Source: Pseudomonas monteilii NBRC 103158 = DSM 14164
Lineage (GTDB): Bacteria; Pseudomonadota; Gammaproteobacteria; Pseudomonadales; Pseudomonadaceae
Direction: 5' to 3'
NCBI RefSeq assembly: GCF_000730605.1
Contig: NZ_BBIS01000010.1
Location: forward strand, 186,001-250,000
Length of the DNA: 64,000 nucleotides
The position numbers were made by a program, and so were the translations under genes. The notes beneath the pieces were generated by a model, which saw only the letters and a program-made list of their open reading frames with translations, was not told the DNA's origin and did not search any database. Of this stretch, positions 30,668-39,449 are shown in pieces (the stretch's first letter is position 1; every line of letters begins with the position of its first letter).

Positions 30668-31876
30668 ATGATCAAACAGATGAACAAGAAGCAGCTGCTG
30701 ATTGGCGGTGTGGCCGCAGCGGTGCTGGTGCTCGGCGGTGGTTACGCGATGCTGTCCAGCTCGGGCAAGAAGGCTGCGATGGCCTACTACGACGACTTCA
30801 AGGAGCGCTACTTCCTTGAGGACGTGCTGTCTGAAGGTGATATTTCCTACTCGGCGTTCTCTGGCAACCTGACTGTCGCCGACCCCGAGATCCGCGTGGC
30901 GGCCGCGCAGACCAACGGTGCCCAGCAATTCATGCGTGGCCTGTCGGGCCTGATGGAGTCGGTTCGCGGTAGCTCGGCGGAGGAAGGCCTGGCCGGTTGG
31001 GCCAAGTACCAACTCAACGCCAGCGGCAATGTTGCAGGCGTCTACCTGAAGGCCGATGCGCTGAAGCTGGCGCACGAGGGTGACAGCAAGGACGGCACGA
31101 TCCACATCCAGCTGCTTGGGATGCAGATGGGCAACCCTTTCGTTGCCAGCAAGGGCGCTGAAGTGGTGCTGGTGTCTGATGTCAGCGACGAGATCCAGCC
31201 GCGTGCCGAACTGGCCGCCAATGGCCGGGCCACCCAGTCGAACTTCGACTGGGGTAGTAACATGGTTGTGCGTCAGCCAATGACCGGCGCGTTTTTGGTC
31301 AGTAGCACGGGGGAATTCGGCACCACGGTAGACGTGGACTTCACCCTCAAGCGCTCCAGTGACGGCGAGGGCTCGATGGCGTTCGTCGTGACCCACCGTA
31401 ACGATGGCTCCAAGGTGGGTGAGATCGTGCGCAAGGCCGAGTTCCAGTCGCTGCCGGAGCTCGACGATGTCGAAACCCAGCTCAAGAGTGCGTTGAGCGC
31501 CATGCTGATCGGGGCCTACAGCACGTACACCGGTCAGGCTGTACTGGCCGAGGCGGTGAGTGGTTTTGCACGCAAGGCCAAGGTGGAGAACTACAGCGTG
31601 AGCTACAGCGGCTTCAAACCGCTGAAAGAGGCTTACAGCGACTACCAGCAGAATGTTCCGAAGGCGAAGTTTGCCGCCTTCTGTGAACAGGTCGGGTTGT
31701 CGACGTGGAGCAGTGATTTTGGTGCCAAGGGCAAGAACCACAGCGACTCGGAATGTGCCATCGGGCAGAAGCTGGTCGAGGATGGCAAGTTTGAAGAGCA
31801 GTACACCTTCAAGGAAGGCAAGAGCCTGTTTGCGGCGTTGTTCGTGAGCAAGGCGTATGAGCTGGAAACCAATTGA
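30668..31876 (+). CDS. Membrane-anchored periplasmic protein, unknown function
   Basis: A 402-aa protein. A short basic start is followed by one membrane segment (about residues 10-30, LLIGGVAAAVLVLGGGYAML); the rest is periplasmic, with beta-rich stretches and two Cys (AAFCEQVG, SECAIGQK) that could form a disulfide. The layout of an N-terminal anchor plus a large beta-rich domain resembles YdgA/DUF945- or AsmA-like envelope proteins, but that is only an impression. It is the last gene of the operon, 10 bases after the preceding one, followed by a terminator. Confidence 0.75.
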   Translation: MIKQMNKKQLLIGGVAAAVLVLGGGYAMLSSSGKKAAMAYYDDFKERYFLEDVLSEGDISYSAFSGNLTVADPEIRVAAAQTNGAQQFMRGLSGLMESVRGSSAEEGLAGWAKYQLNASGNVAGVYLKADALKLAHEGDSKDGTIHIQLLGMQMGNPFVASKGAEVVLVSDVSDEIQPRAELAANGRATQSNFDWGSNMVVRQPMTGAFLVSSTGEFGTTVDVDFTLKRSSDGEGSMAFVVTHRNDGSKVGEIVRKAEFQSLPELDDVETQLKSALSAMLIGAYSTYTGQAVLAEAVSGFARKAKVENYSVSYSGFKPLKEAYSDYQQNVPKAKFAAFCEQVGLSTWSSDFGAKGKNHSDSECAIGQKLVEDGKFEEQYTFKEGKSLFAALFVSKAYELETN

Positions 31877-31896
31877 CCGGTTGATCGCTGATAAAC

Positions 31897-31933
31897 AAAG
31901 CCCCCGGCAACGATGAGTTGCCGGGGGCTTTTT
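31897..31933. terminator. Bidirectional terminator
   Basis: aaagcccccggcaac (31897-31911) pairs with gttgccgggggcttt (31917-31931), loop gatga, T-rich right side and A-rich left side. It ends both the envelope operon and the leftward transporter gene. Confidence 0.92.
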
Positions 31934-31954
31934 CAATTCTGCGAGTCAGAGGTT

Positions 31955-32572
31955 TCAGCGCATCGCCGCCAGCTTGATGCCGAACCCTACCAGGCAAGCC
32001 CCCGCCAGCCGCTCGAACATATTGGTAATGCGCGGGTTGGCGCGCATGCGTTCGGCCAGCCGGTGGGTCAGCACCACGGCGATCAACCCGTACAGGAACG
32101 TGATCACCGCCACCGTTGCCGCCATGAAGCCGAACGTCACCAACCCCTGATGCTTCACCGGGTCGATGAATAATGGGAAGAACGCCATGTAGAACATGAT
32201 CGCCTTGGGGTTGAGCAGGGTGATCAGCATGGTCTGGCGCAGGTATTGGCCGTTGTCCATGCGGCTGGTGCGCGGCGCGTCACCCGGTTTGCTCAACAGC
32301 ATGCGCAGGCCCAGGTAGGCGAGGTACGCGGCGCCGGCCCATTGCACGATGTGGAAGGCCGCAGGGTAGGTGGCCAGCAAGGTGGCGACGCCAGCTACCG
32401 CTAGCCACAACAGGACTTGGTCACCGACGATCACCCCACAGGTCGCGGCCAGGCCTGCCTTGATGCCGCCCTTGCCGGTGGCAGTGATCAGGGCAAAATT
32501 GCCCGGGCCCGGGATGGCCAGAAGAATGATGAAGGCGATGACGAATGCGCCGTAGTCGGTGACGCCGAGCAT
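31955..32572 (-). CDS. LysE/RhtB-family amino-acid exporter
   Basis: A 205-aa inner-membrane protein with about six hydrophobic segments. It starts MLGVTDYGAFVIAFIILLAI and continues with PGPGNFALITATGKGGIKAG, the diagnostic PGP..ALI motif of the family, then the NPKAIMFYMAFFPLF segment. These proteins export amino acids or their analogues. The substrate cannot be predicted. It is a single gene facing away from the DUF4223 lipoprotein gene. Confidence 0.92.
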   Translation of the reverse strand: MLGVTDYGAFVIAFIILLAIPGPGNFALITATGKGGIKAGLAATCGVIVGDQVLLWLAVAGVATLLATYPAAFHIVQWAGAAYLAYLGLRMLLSKPGDAPRTSRMDNGQYLRQTMLITLLNPKAIMFYMAFFPLFIDPVKHQGLVTFGFMAATVAVITFLYGLIAVVLTHRLAERMRANPRITNMFERLAGACLVGFGIKLAAMR

Positions 32573-32681
32573 GGTGAACTCCTGTAGAGCAGTGCAAAGG
32601 CAGAGTCATGACTATCGTCGCCAACAGCGTGCTTTACAACCTGTTGTTGCACATTCGCAATCCATCATTGCCAAGCACGAC

Positions 32682-32710
32682 TTGGATCCAATGCCTGTTT
32701 TCTGTATCAT
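32682..32710 (+). promoter_or_regulatory. Sigma-70 promoter of the DUF4223 gene
   Basis: -35 ttggat (32682-32687), 17-base spacer, -10 tatcat (32705-32710). Transcription would start near 32717, about 45 bases before the start codon. Confidence 0.5.
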
Positions 32711-32761
32711 CCCGCCGCCATCAGACGATGGTCGAAGATGATTCATTTAAAGGACTTTGTA

Positions 32762-32953
32762 ATGAAAAAGCTGTTCAAGGCCACCGTAGCCGTTGCTGTA
32801 GTTTCGGGTGTTGCCCTGCTGTCGGGTTGCACTGGCCAGGTTTACAACCAGCCGAAAAACTGCACCTACGACTACCTGTTCCACCCTTCGGTTTCCATCT
32901 CCAAGATCATCGGTGGCTGCGGCCCGATCGATAAACTGCCTCAGCAGCAGTAA
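32762..32953 (+). CDS. DUF4223 (YhfL-like) small lipoprotein
   Basis: A 63-aa lipoprotein. Signal peptide KKLFKATVAVAVVSGVALLS with lipobox LLSGC; the mature part (KNCTYDYLFHPSVSISKIIG, then GCGPIDK) is the conserved core of DUF4223/YhfL. There is no known function. aaagga precedes the ATG by seven bases. It is a single gene with its own promoter and terminator, so probably abundantly expressed. Confidence 0.9.
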   Translation: MKKLFKATVAVAVVSGVALLSGCTGQVYNQPKNCTYDYLFHPSVSISKIIGGCGPIDKLPQQQ

Positions 32954-32997
32954 TCTTGGCGGTACCCTGATCGCGACGCTTGCGGCGTGATCCAAGG

Positions 32998-33028
32998 CCC
33001 CCGGTCATGTAGATGGCCGGGGGTTTTT
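32998..33028 (+). terminator. Terminator of the DUF4223 gene
   Basis: cccccggtcat (32998-33008)/atggccggggg (33013-33023), loop gtag, then ttttt. Confidence 0.9.
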
Positions 33029-33089
33029 GTTTTTGGCGTGACAATCTGCCACTGGGGCAACCCGTCGTCTTGACGCCGGGGCGGGCAAT

Positions 33090-33117
33090 TTGTTTGTGCT
33101 GGCATTTCATATACAAT
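33090..33117 (+). promoter_or_regulatory. Candidate promoter of mqo
   Basis: -35 ttgttt (33090-33095), 16-base spacer, -10 tacaat (33112-33117). It would give a leader of about 155 bases that begins with the hairpins at 33122-33170. The -10 is good, the -35 weak. Confidence 0.45.
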
Positions 33118-33121
33118 CAGA

Positions 33122-33170
33122 AAAACGATTCAGCGTTGTCGGTCAATTCGACAAAAGGCCGAGTCGTTTT
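33122..33170 (+). other. Nested hairpin in the mqo leader
   Basis: Outer stem aaaacgattc (33122-33131)/gagtcgtttt (33161-33170), inner stem ttgtcg (33136-33141)/cgacaa (33149-33154). If the predicted promoter is used, the transcript starts at this structure, which could protect the 5' end or regulate the gene. Confidence 0.45.
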
Positions 33171-33280
33171 CTGGTTCTCTAGCTGCTGAACAATGATCAA
33201 CAACAAGCCTGCGCTGAAGAACACGCTTTACCTGGGCCAGCCACAGGCCCGCCCTCTGTTCTCCTGACTGGAATTGATCA

Positions 33281-34918
33281 ATGTTCAAGAAAGCTGGCAA
33301 GACCTTGCTGGGTCTGGCTGTCGCTGCAAGCTTCATGCAAGCGCACGCCGCAGAAACCAAGAAAGTAGACGTGCTGCTGGTCGGCGGCGGCATCATGAGC
33401 TCCACCCTGGCCGTGTGGCTGCATGAGCTGGAGCCAAGCTGGTCGATGGAAATGGTCGAGCGCCTGGACGGCGTGGCCGAAGAAAGCTCCAACGGCTGGA
33501 ACAACGCCGGTACCGGCCATTCCGCGCTGGCCGAGCTGAACTACACCCCGGAAGACAAAGACGGCAACGTCAACATCGCCAAGGCCATCGAAATCAACGA
33601 AGCCTTCCAGATTTCCCGTCAGTTCTGGTCGTGGCAGGTACGCCAGGGCGTGTTGAAGAACCCGCACTCGTTCATCAACACCACCCCGCACATGAGCTTC
33701 GTGTGGGGCGATGACAACATCAAGTTCCTGAAGAAGCGCTACGACGCGCTGCAGGCCAGCCCGCTGTTCCGCCCGATGCAGTACTCCGAGGACCACGCGC
33801 AGATCGCCAAGTGGGTCCCGCTGATGATGGAAGGCCGCGACCCGAACCAGAAGCTGGCCGTGACCTGGACGCCGATCGGCACCGACGTGAACTTCGGCGA
33901 GATCACCCGCCAGTTCGTTGGCCACCTGCAAACCCAGAAAGGCTTCGACCTGAAGCTGTCCACCGAAGTGCAGGACATCACCCGCAACAAGGACGGCTCC
34001 TGGCACGTCGAGTACAAGAACCTGAAGGACGGTACCGAATCGGCCACCGACGCCAAGTTCCTGTTCATCGGTGCTGGTGGCGGCGCACTGAAGCTGCTGC
34101 AGAAGTCGGGCATTCCTGAAGCCAAGGAATACGCAGGCTTCCCCGTGGGCGGCTCGTTCCTGGTGACCGAGAACCCGACCGTTGCCATGCAGCACATGGC
34201 CAAGGCCTACGGCATCGCCTCGACTGGCGCTCCACCCATGTCGGTACCGCACCTGGACACCCGCGTGCTGGACGGCAAGCGCGTGATCCTGTTTGGCCCG
34301 TTCGCCACCTTCTCGACCAAGTTCCTGAAGAACGGCTCGTACCTGGACCTGCTGAGCAGCACCACCACCCACAACGTGTGGCCAATGACCAAGGTGGGTA
34401 TCGAGCAGTACCCGCTGGTCGAGTACCTCGCTGGCCAGCTGATGCTGTCGGATGATGACCGCTTCGAAGCCCTGCGCACCTACTTCCCGAACGCCAAGAA
34501 GGAAGACTGGCGCCTGTGGCAGGCCGGCCAGCGTGTGCAAATCATCAAGCGTGATGCCGAGAAAGGCGGCGTGCTGAAGCTGGGCACTGAAGTGGTGGCG
34601 TCGCAAGACCGCACCATTGCTGGCCTGCTGGGTGCATCGCCAGGCGCCTCGACGGCTGCACCGATCATGCTGAACGTGCTGGAAACCGTGTTCAAGGAGA
34701 AGGTCGCTACCCCTGAGTGGCAGGCCAAGATCAAGGAAATCGTGCCAAGCTACGGCACCAAGCTGAACGATTCGGCAGCGGCCACCCAGAAAGAGTGGAA
34801 CTACACCGCTGAAGTGCTGCAGCTGGAGAAACCGCCGGTGATCGATGCCAGCGTTGACTTCAACGGCGCGCCGAGCGAGCCGGTTGAGAGCAAGCCTGCG
34901 AACGACATGGCGCTGTAA
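33281..34918 (+). CDS. mqo: Malate:quinone oxidoreductase
   Basis: A 545-aa FAD enzyme that oxidises malate to oxaloacetate and passes electrons to quinone in the membrane. Motifs: [20 protein letters not shown] (FAD-binding, about residues 29-48), [19 protein letters not shown] at about 70, and PGAST near the C-terminus ([13 protein letters not shown]). The N-terminal 24 residues form a convincing export signal ([18 protein letters not shown] ending AHA-A), which most MQOs lack. Single gene with its own promoter and terminator. Pseudomonads usually carry several mqo copies; this looks like the signal-bearing one. Confidence 0.95.
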   Translation: MFKKAGKTLLGLAVAASFMQAHAAETKKVDVLLVGGGIMSSTLAVWLHELEPSWSMEMVERLDGVAEESSNGWNNAGTGHSALAELNYTPEDKDGNVNIAKAIEINEAFQISRQFWSWQVRQGVLKNPHSFINTTPHMSFVWGDDNIKFLKKRYDALQASPLFRPMQYSEDHAQIAKWVPLMMEGRDPNQKLAVTWTPIGTDVNFGEITRQFVGHLQTQKGFDLKLSTEVQDITRNKDGSWHVEYKNLKDGTESATDAKFLFIGAGGGALKLLQKSGIPEAKEYAGFPVGGSFLVTENPTVAMQHMAKAYGIASTGAPPMSVPHLDTRVLDGKRVILFGPFATFSTKFLKNGSYLDLLSSTTTHNVWPMTKVGIEQYPLVEYLAGQLMLSDDDRFEALRTYFPNAKKEDWRLWQAGQRVQIIKRDAEKGGVLKLGTEVVASQDRTIAGLLGASPGASTAAPIMLNVLETVFKEKVATPEWQAKIKEIVPSYGTKLNDSAAATQKEWNYTAEVLQLEKPPVIDASVDFNGAPSEPVESKPANDMAL

Positions 34919-34937
34919 TCGGCCATTGTTGTGAAAG

Positions 34938-34967
34938 AAGCCACGGGGGAAACCTCGTGGCTTTTTT
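34938..34967 (+). terminator. Terminator of mqo
   Basis: agccacg/cgtggct stem extended by gg/cc pairs around 34945-34955, loop gaaa, then tttttt. A REP-like hairpin (34972-34999) follows immediately. Confidence 0.85.
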
Positions 34968-34971
34968 ATTG

Positions 34972-34999
34972 CCTGTTCGGGCCCTTTCGCGGGTACAGG
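34972..34999. repeat. REP-like hairpin
   Basis: cctgttcgggccctttcgcgggtacagg: arms cctgt.c/g.acagg around a ccctttcgcggg core, resembling the P. putida REP family seen elsewhere in this window. Confidence 0.5.
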
Positions 35000-35003
35000 A
35001 AAA

Positions 35004-35303
35004 TCAGCTCTGCCGAAGAATGCACTCCAGCAACCCAGGAAACCGCTCACCCAGCATTTCGCTGCGCAGCGAGTTCATGTGGGTCGTCCCCACATTGCGG
35101 GTATGCACCAGCCCCGCATCACGCAGGACGCGGAAGTGATGGGACATGCTCGACTTCGGCCGGCCGCCATCCAGCTCGCCGCAGCTGGCTTCGGTGACAC
35201 CGGCCAGGTGTCGGACGATTTCCAGGCGCACGGGGTCGCTCAGCGCATAGAGCAGGCGTTCGAGGATCAGGTCTTCAGCGGTGGGGTGTTTGTAGGCTCG
35301 CAT
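35004..35303 (-). CDS. ArsR-family regulator, divergent from xenA
   Basis: A 99-aa winged-helix repressor. RLLYALSDPVRLEIVRHLAG and PKSSMSHHFRVLRDAGLVHT (recognition helix) are classic ArsR/SmtB features; there is no clustered Cys metal site, so it probably senses an organic or redox signal. It is divergent from xenA with 85 bp between the starts, which include a perfect palindrome. Likely controls xenA and itself. Confidence 0.93.
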   Translation of the reverse strand: MRAYKHPTAEDLILERLLYALSDPVRLEIVRHLAGVTEASCGELDGGRPKSSMSHHFRVLRDAGLVHTRNVGTTHMNSLRSEMLGERFPGLLECILRQS

Positions 35304-35340
35304 GGCTCACATGATAACGGGGGTTTCATTAATTGCCATA

Positions 35341-35358
35341 GTTCGATTATGATCGAAC
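35341..35358. promoter_or_regulatory. Palindromic operator between arsR-type gene and xenA
   Basis: gttcgat-tatg-atcgaac, a perfect 7-bp inverted repeat with a 4-base centre, 38 bases upstream of the regulator start and 31 bases upstream of the xenA start. ArsR dimers bind such palindromes. Confidence 0.75.
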
Positions 35359-35388
35359 AACAGTATTCAGATGAGCCCGGAGTTTCCC

Positions 35389-36480
35389 ATGTCCGCACTG
35401 TTCGAACCCTACACCCTCAAAGACGTCACCCTGCGCAACCGCATCGCCATTCCGCCCATGTGCCAGTACATGGCCGAGGATGGCCTGATCAACGACTGGC
35501 ACCAGGTGCATTACGCCAGCATGGCCCGTGGCGGTGCCGGCCTGCTGGTGGTCGAAGCCACGGCGGTGGCACCGGAAGGGCGCATCACCCCTGGTTGCGC
35601 CGGAATCTGGAGCGATGCCCACGCCCAGGCTTTCGTGCCGGTGGTGCAGGCCATCAAGGCGGCCGGTTCGGTGCCGGGCATCCAGATTGCGCACGCCGGC
35701 CGCAAGGCCAGCGCCAACCGCCCGTGGGAGGGTGACGACCACATTGGTGCTGATGACGCGCGTGGCTGGGAGACCATCGCCCCGTCCGCCATTGCCTTTG
35801 GCGCGCACCTGCCAAACGTGCCGCGCGCAATGACCCTGGACGACATCGCCCGGGTCAAGCAGGACTTCGTCGATGCCGCACGCCGTGCGCGTGACGCCGG
35901 CTTCGAGTGGATCGAACTGCACTTTGCCCACGGCTATCTGGGCCAGAGCTTCTTCTCCGAGCACTCCAACAAGCGAACCGACGCCTACGGCGGCAGCTTC
36001 GACAACCGCAGCCGTTTCCTGCTGGAAACCCTGGCTGCAGTGCGTGAAGTGTGGCCGGAGAACCTGCCGCTGACCGCGCGTTTTGGTGTGCTGGAGTACG
36101 ATGGCCGCGATGAGCAGACCCTGGAAGAGTCGATCGAGTTGGCGCGCCGCTTCAAGGCCGGTGGCCTGGACCTGCTGAGCGTGAGCGTCGGTTTCACCAT
36201 CCCTGAGACCAACATTCCGTGGGGCCCGGCGTTCATGGGGCCGATCGCCGAACGCGTGCGCCGTGAGGCGAAGCTGCCGGTGACCTCGGCGTGGGGCTTT
36301 GGTACGCCGCAACTGGCTGAAGCCGCGTTGCAGGCCAACCAGCTGGACCTGGTGTCGGTAGGGCGCGCGCATTTGGCTGATCCGCACTGGGCGTACTTTG
36401 CGGCCAAGGAGCTGGGCGTGGAGAAAGCCTCCTGGACCTTGCCGGCGCCGTATGCGCACTGGCTTGAGCGCTATCGCTGA
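35389..36480 (+). CDS. xenA: Xenobiotic reductase A (old yellow enzyme family)
   Basis: A 363-aa FMN enzyme that uses NAD(P)H to reduce activated alkenes, quinoline derivatives and nitro/nitrate ester compounds. MSALFEPYTLKDVTLRNRIA and IPPMCQYMAEDG (Cys near the flavin) are identical or nearly so to what I recall of P. putida XenA; the HFAHGYL and GGSFDNRSRFLLE segments are family hallmarks. ATG 35389 was chosen over the in-frame upstream start because the known protein begins there. A terminator follows. Confidence 0.95.
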   Translation: MSALFEPYTLKDVTLRNRIAIPPMCQYMAEDGLINDWHQVHYASMARGGAGLLVVEATAVAPEGRITPGCAGIWSDAHAQAFVPVVQAIKAAGSVPGIQIAHAGRKASANRPWEGDDHIGADDARGWETIAPSAIAFGAHLPNVPRAMTLDDIARVKQDFVDAARRARDAGFEWIELHFAHGYLGQSFFSEHSNKRTDAYGGSFDNRSRFLLETLAAVREVWPENLPLTARFGVLEYDGRDEQTLEESIELARRFKAGGLDLLSVSVGFTIPETNIPWGPAFMGPIAERVRREAKLPVTSAWGFGTPQLAEAALQANQLDLVSVGRAHLADPHWAYFAAKELGVEKASWTLPAPYAHWLERYR

Positions 36481-36488
36481 GTGATGCC

Positions 36489-36509
36489 GGGGGCTGCGCA
36501 GCAGCCCCC
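36489..36509. terminator. Bidirectional terminator between xenA and the hydroxyproline operon
   Basis: Perfect 8-bp stem gggggctg (36489-36496)/cagccccc (36502-36509), loop cgcag. Flanks are only weakly T-rich on either side, but it sits between two convergent genes. Confidence 0.65.
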
Positions 36510-36513
36510 GAAT

Positions 36514-37761
36514 CTAAAACCGATCCAACCGGTAGGCCCCCATCTCAGGCCCACTGGCCTGCTCAGCCAACCGCCCCACCCACTCCGCCGTCACCGCTGC
36601 CTGGGTCAGCCCCAAATGCTGATGCCCAAACGCCAGCAGCACCCGCCCATCACACACCCTGTCGATCACCGGCAACGAGTCTGGCAACGAAGGCCTGAAG
36701 CCCATCCACGGCGTTGCCCCTTCGGCACTCAAGTCTTGCCGAAACAACCCCTTGCTCAAATGGTGCAACTGCCAGGCGCGCTGCATGCTCGGCGGTGCCT
36801 CCAGCCCGGCGAACTCCACCGTGCCGGCCAGGCGCAAGCCGTCGGCCATGGGCGTCATGATGAACTTGCGTTCCAGCGACGTGACCGCAAACGGCAGGCG
36901 CTGATGCTCGCCCGGCAGCATCAGGTGGTAACCGCGCTCCGTGTCCAGCGGCACCCGCTTGCCCGTCAGTACGGCGGTCAGTTTCGCGGAGTGCGCACCA
37001 CAGCTGATCAGCACCTGACGGGTATTGAACGTGCCATGGTCGCTGACCAGGGTGGCCCCGCCGCTGTGCAACCGGCCACCCTCGACCTGCGCCTGGGCAA
37101 ACCGTACGCCACTGGCTTTGGCCGCTTCGAACAGCTCGCACACCACCCTGTACGGATCGATGAAATGGCCGGTCTTGGGAAAGAACAGACCGCCCAGCAA
37201 TGACGGGTTCAACTGCGGTGCCGCTTCGCGTACGGCCTCAGCCGACCAGAAGTCCACCGGCACCGCCTGCTGTTGCATGCGTGCGCGCAAGGCCTCCAGG
37301 GCCTGGCGTGATTCAGGCTTCTCGAACACCAGCAGTGAGCCATCTTCCTGGAACAGCTCGCTGCGCCCGATCGAGCCCAGTAATCGCCGCCAGGCACCCA
37401 GGCTGCCTTCGTTCAGTGTGCGGATGCCGGCCACGCTGCGCTGGAACGGCGCTGGGCGCAGGTTGAGCAGCAGGCGAGTGAACCACGGCATGGCCTTGGG
37501 CAGGTACTTCCAGTCCAGGCGCAACGGGCCCATCGGGTCCAGCAGCATGCGCGGCAAGCGCTTGAGGATCGACAGGTCGGCGATCGGGAACACCTGCTCG
37601 GTCGCCAGGTGCCCGGCATTGCCATAGGATGCCCCCTGGCCGGGCGCCTGACGGTCGACCAGCAGCACTCGGCGGCCCTGACGGGCCAGTTGCAGGGCGC
37701 AAGCGACGCCGACAATGCCGGCGCCAACCACCGCGATATCAGTTTCAGCGGTTTCGAGCAT
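36514..37761 (-). CDS. FAD-dependent D-hydroxyproline dehydrogenase (DadA-like)
   Basis: A 415-aa flavoenzyme. It begins LETAETDIAVVGAGIVGVAC (Rossmann motif G-A-G-I-V-G), with the VPLDTERGYHLMLPGE segment and LAFGHQHLGLTQA near the end typical of DadA-family amino-acid dehydrogenases. In the operon it follows the aldehyde dehydrogenase by two bases. Expected reaction: cis-4-hydroxy-D-proline to pyrroline-4-hydroxy-2-carboxylate, electrons to the respiratory chain. Substrate assignment rests on the operon. Confidence 0.9.
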   Translation of the reverse strand: MLETAETDIAVVGAGIVGVACALQLARQGRRVLLVDRQAPGQGASYGNAGHLATEQVFPIADLSILKRLPRMLLDPMGPLRLDWKYLPKAMPWFTRLLLNLRPAPFQRSVAGIRTLNEGSLGAWRRLLGSIGRSELFQEDGSLLVFEKPESRQALEALRARMQQQAVPVDFWSAEAVREAAPQLNPSLLGGLFFPKTGHFIDPYRVVCELFEAAKASGVRFAQAQVEGGRLHSGGATLVSDHGTFNTRQVLISCGAHSAKLTAVLTGKRVPLDTERGYHLMLPGEHQRLPFAVTSLERKFIMTPMADGLRLAGTVEFAGLEAPPSMQRAWQLHHLSKGLFRQDLSAEGATPWMGFRPSLPDSLPVIDRVCDGRVLLAFGHQHLGLTQAAVTAEWVGRLAEQASGPEMGAYRLDRF

Positions 37762-37763
37762 GT

Positions 37764-39341
37764 TCAGCCTTCCCGTTTACCGTCAAGCAGGCGCCGCAGT
37801 TGCAGCGGGTTGCCGTGCTGCAACGCCGACGGCAGCAAGGCCTCGGGGAAGTCCTGGTAGCACACCGGACGCAGGAAGCGCAGGATCGCCGCCGTGCCCA
37901 CCGAGGTGGTGCGGGCATCGGAGGTGGCCGGGAACGGTCCGCCGTGGACCATCGCATCGCACACCTCAACGCCGGTCGGCCAGCCATTGACCAGAATGCG
38001 CCCGGCCTTGCGTTCAAGGGTCGGCAGCAGGGCGCGGGCGCTGGTGATGTCGGCATCGTCCAGTTGCAACGTAGCGGTCAGCTGGCCTTCCAGTTGCTCG
38101 GCCACCTGGCGTACCTGTTCATCGCTCACGCAGGCCACGACCAACGACGCAGCACCGAACACTTCGGCCTGTAACGCCGGGTCTGCCAGGAAGGCTTCGG
38201 CCTGGGTCACGAACAACTGTGCCTGGCATTGGTTGGGGCCTTGCCCGGCCTGACCACTGGCTGCCGCCTTGGCATTGGCGTTTTCCGCCAGGGCACCGAC
38301 ACCGGCCTGGTAAGCACTGAAGATGACCGGGGTGAGCATGGTCTGCGCGGCGGCCTGTTGTACGTGTTCGCTGGCGGCAGCGATGAAGCGCTGCAACGCG
38401 GGCCCTTGTCGGGCGATCACCAGGCCGGGGTTGGTGCAGAACTGGCCAGCACCTTGGGTCAACGAGGCGACGAAGCCTTGCGCCAGCGCTTCGGCGCGGG
38501 CCTGCAAAGCGGCCTCGAAGAGGAATACCGGGTTGATCGAGCTCATTTCGGCGTACACCGGGATCGGCTCCGGGCGTGCCTGAGCGGCTTGGCACAGTGC
38601 GACACCACCGCTACGCGAGCCGGTAAAACCTACTGCCTTGATACGCGGGTCGCTGACCAAGGCGATGCCCACTTCTCGGCCAGAGCCGTACAACAGCGAG
38701 AACACGCCGGCCGGCAAACCGCACAGCTTCACCGCTTGCGCCACGGCCTGGCCGACCAGTTCGCTGGTGCCAGGGTGGGCGCTGTGGGCCTTGACCACCA
38801 CCGGGCAGCCAGCGGCCAATGCCGACGCGGTGTCGCCACCGGCTACCGAAAATGCCAGCGGAAAATTGCTGGCGCCGAACACGGCCACCGGCCCCAGGGC
38901 CACCTGGCGCTGACGCAGGTCGGCGCGGGGCAGGGGCTGGCGTTCGGGCTGGGCATTGTCGACCCGTACATCCAGCCATTCACCAGCCCGCACCACCCGG
39001 GCAAAAGTGCGCAACTGGGTGCAGGTGCGGCCCCGTTCCCCCTGGATGCGCGCTTTGGGCAGGCCGGTTTCGGCCACGGCGCGGTCGATCAGGGCATCGC
39101 CGAGGGCTTCGATCTGCGCGGCGATGGTTTCGAGAAATTGTGCCCGTTGTTCGAGCGAGGTTTCGCGGTAGGCATCGAACGCCGCCCAGGCCAGGGCGCA
39201 GGCCTGGGCCACGTGTTCGCCGGTGCCGCCGAGGTAGGCCGGTTCCAGCGTTTGCCCGGTAGCCGGGTTGATGGCGTGGATGGCTTCGCGGCTGCCAGTT
39301 ACCGGCGTCTGGCCGATCAGCAGGTTGCCTGTGAGGGGCAT
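37764..39341 (-). CDS. 2-oxoglutarate semialdehyde dehydrogenase
   Basis: A 525-aa aldehyde dehydrogenase. The catalytic Cys is in [12 protein letters not shown], cofactor-site glycines in [10 protein letters not shown], and the general base Glu is in [13 protein letters not shown]. It converts 2,5-dioxopentanoate to 2-oxoglutarate, the last step of hydroxyproline breakdown. Strong ribosome binding site (aaggaggctac) before ATG 39341. Separated from the upstream deaminase gene by 108 bp that contain a REP-like hairpin. Confidence 0.93.
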   Translation of the reverse strand: MPLTGNLLIGQTPVTGSREAIHAINPATGQTLEPAYLGGTGEHVAQACALAWAAFDAYRETSLEQRAQFLETIAAQIEALGDALIDRAVAETGLPKARIQGERGRTCTQLRTFARVVRAGEWLDVRVDNAQPERQPLPRADLRQRQVALGPVAVFGASNFPLAFSVAGGDTASALAAGCPVVVKAHSAHPGTSELVGQAVAQAVKLCGLPAGVFSLLYGSGREVGIALVSDPRIKAVGFTGSRSGGVALCQAAQARPEPIPVYAEMSSINPVFLFEAALQARAEALAQGFVASLTQGAGQFCTNPGLVIARQGPALQRFIAAASEHVQQAAAQTMLTPVIFSAYQAGVGALAENANAKAAASGQAGQGPNQCQAQLFVTQAEAFLADPALQAEVFGAASLVVACVSDEQVRQVAEQLEGQLTATLQLDDADITSARALLPTLERKAGRILVNGWPTGVEVCDAMVHGGPFPATSDARTTSVGTAAILRFLRPVCYQDFPEALLPSALQHGNPLQLRRLLDGKREG

Positions 39342-39387
39342 GTAGCCTCCTTGGAGTCAAATACGGGTATCAAGGGAAACCGCAGCC

Positions 39388-39430
39388 CCTGTAGGAGCGC
39401 CCTTTCGCGACACAAGGCCGCTCTTACAAG
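39388..39430. repeat. REP-type hairpin inside the hydroxyproline operon
   Basis: tgtaggagcg (39390-39399) pairs with cgctcttaca (39419-39428); the interior ccctttcgcgacacaagg resembles the Pseudomonas REP consensus. Located between the deaminase and dehydrogenase genes, it may reduce read-through or protect the upstream mRNA. Confidence 0.75.
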
Positions 39431-39449
39431 AGTCCGCGCAAGTCCAAAG

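Noticed and set aside
33278-35050. 590-codon minus-strand frame opposite mqo
   Set aside because: Shadow of the malate:quinone oxidoreductase gene; it also runs through the mqo terminator.
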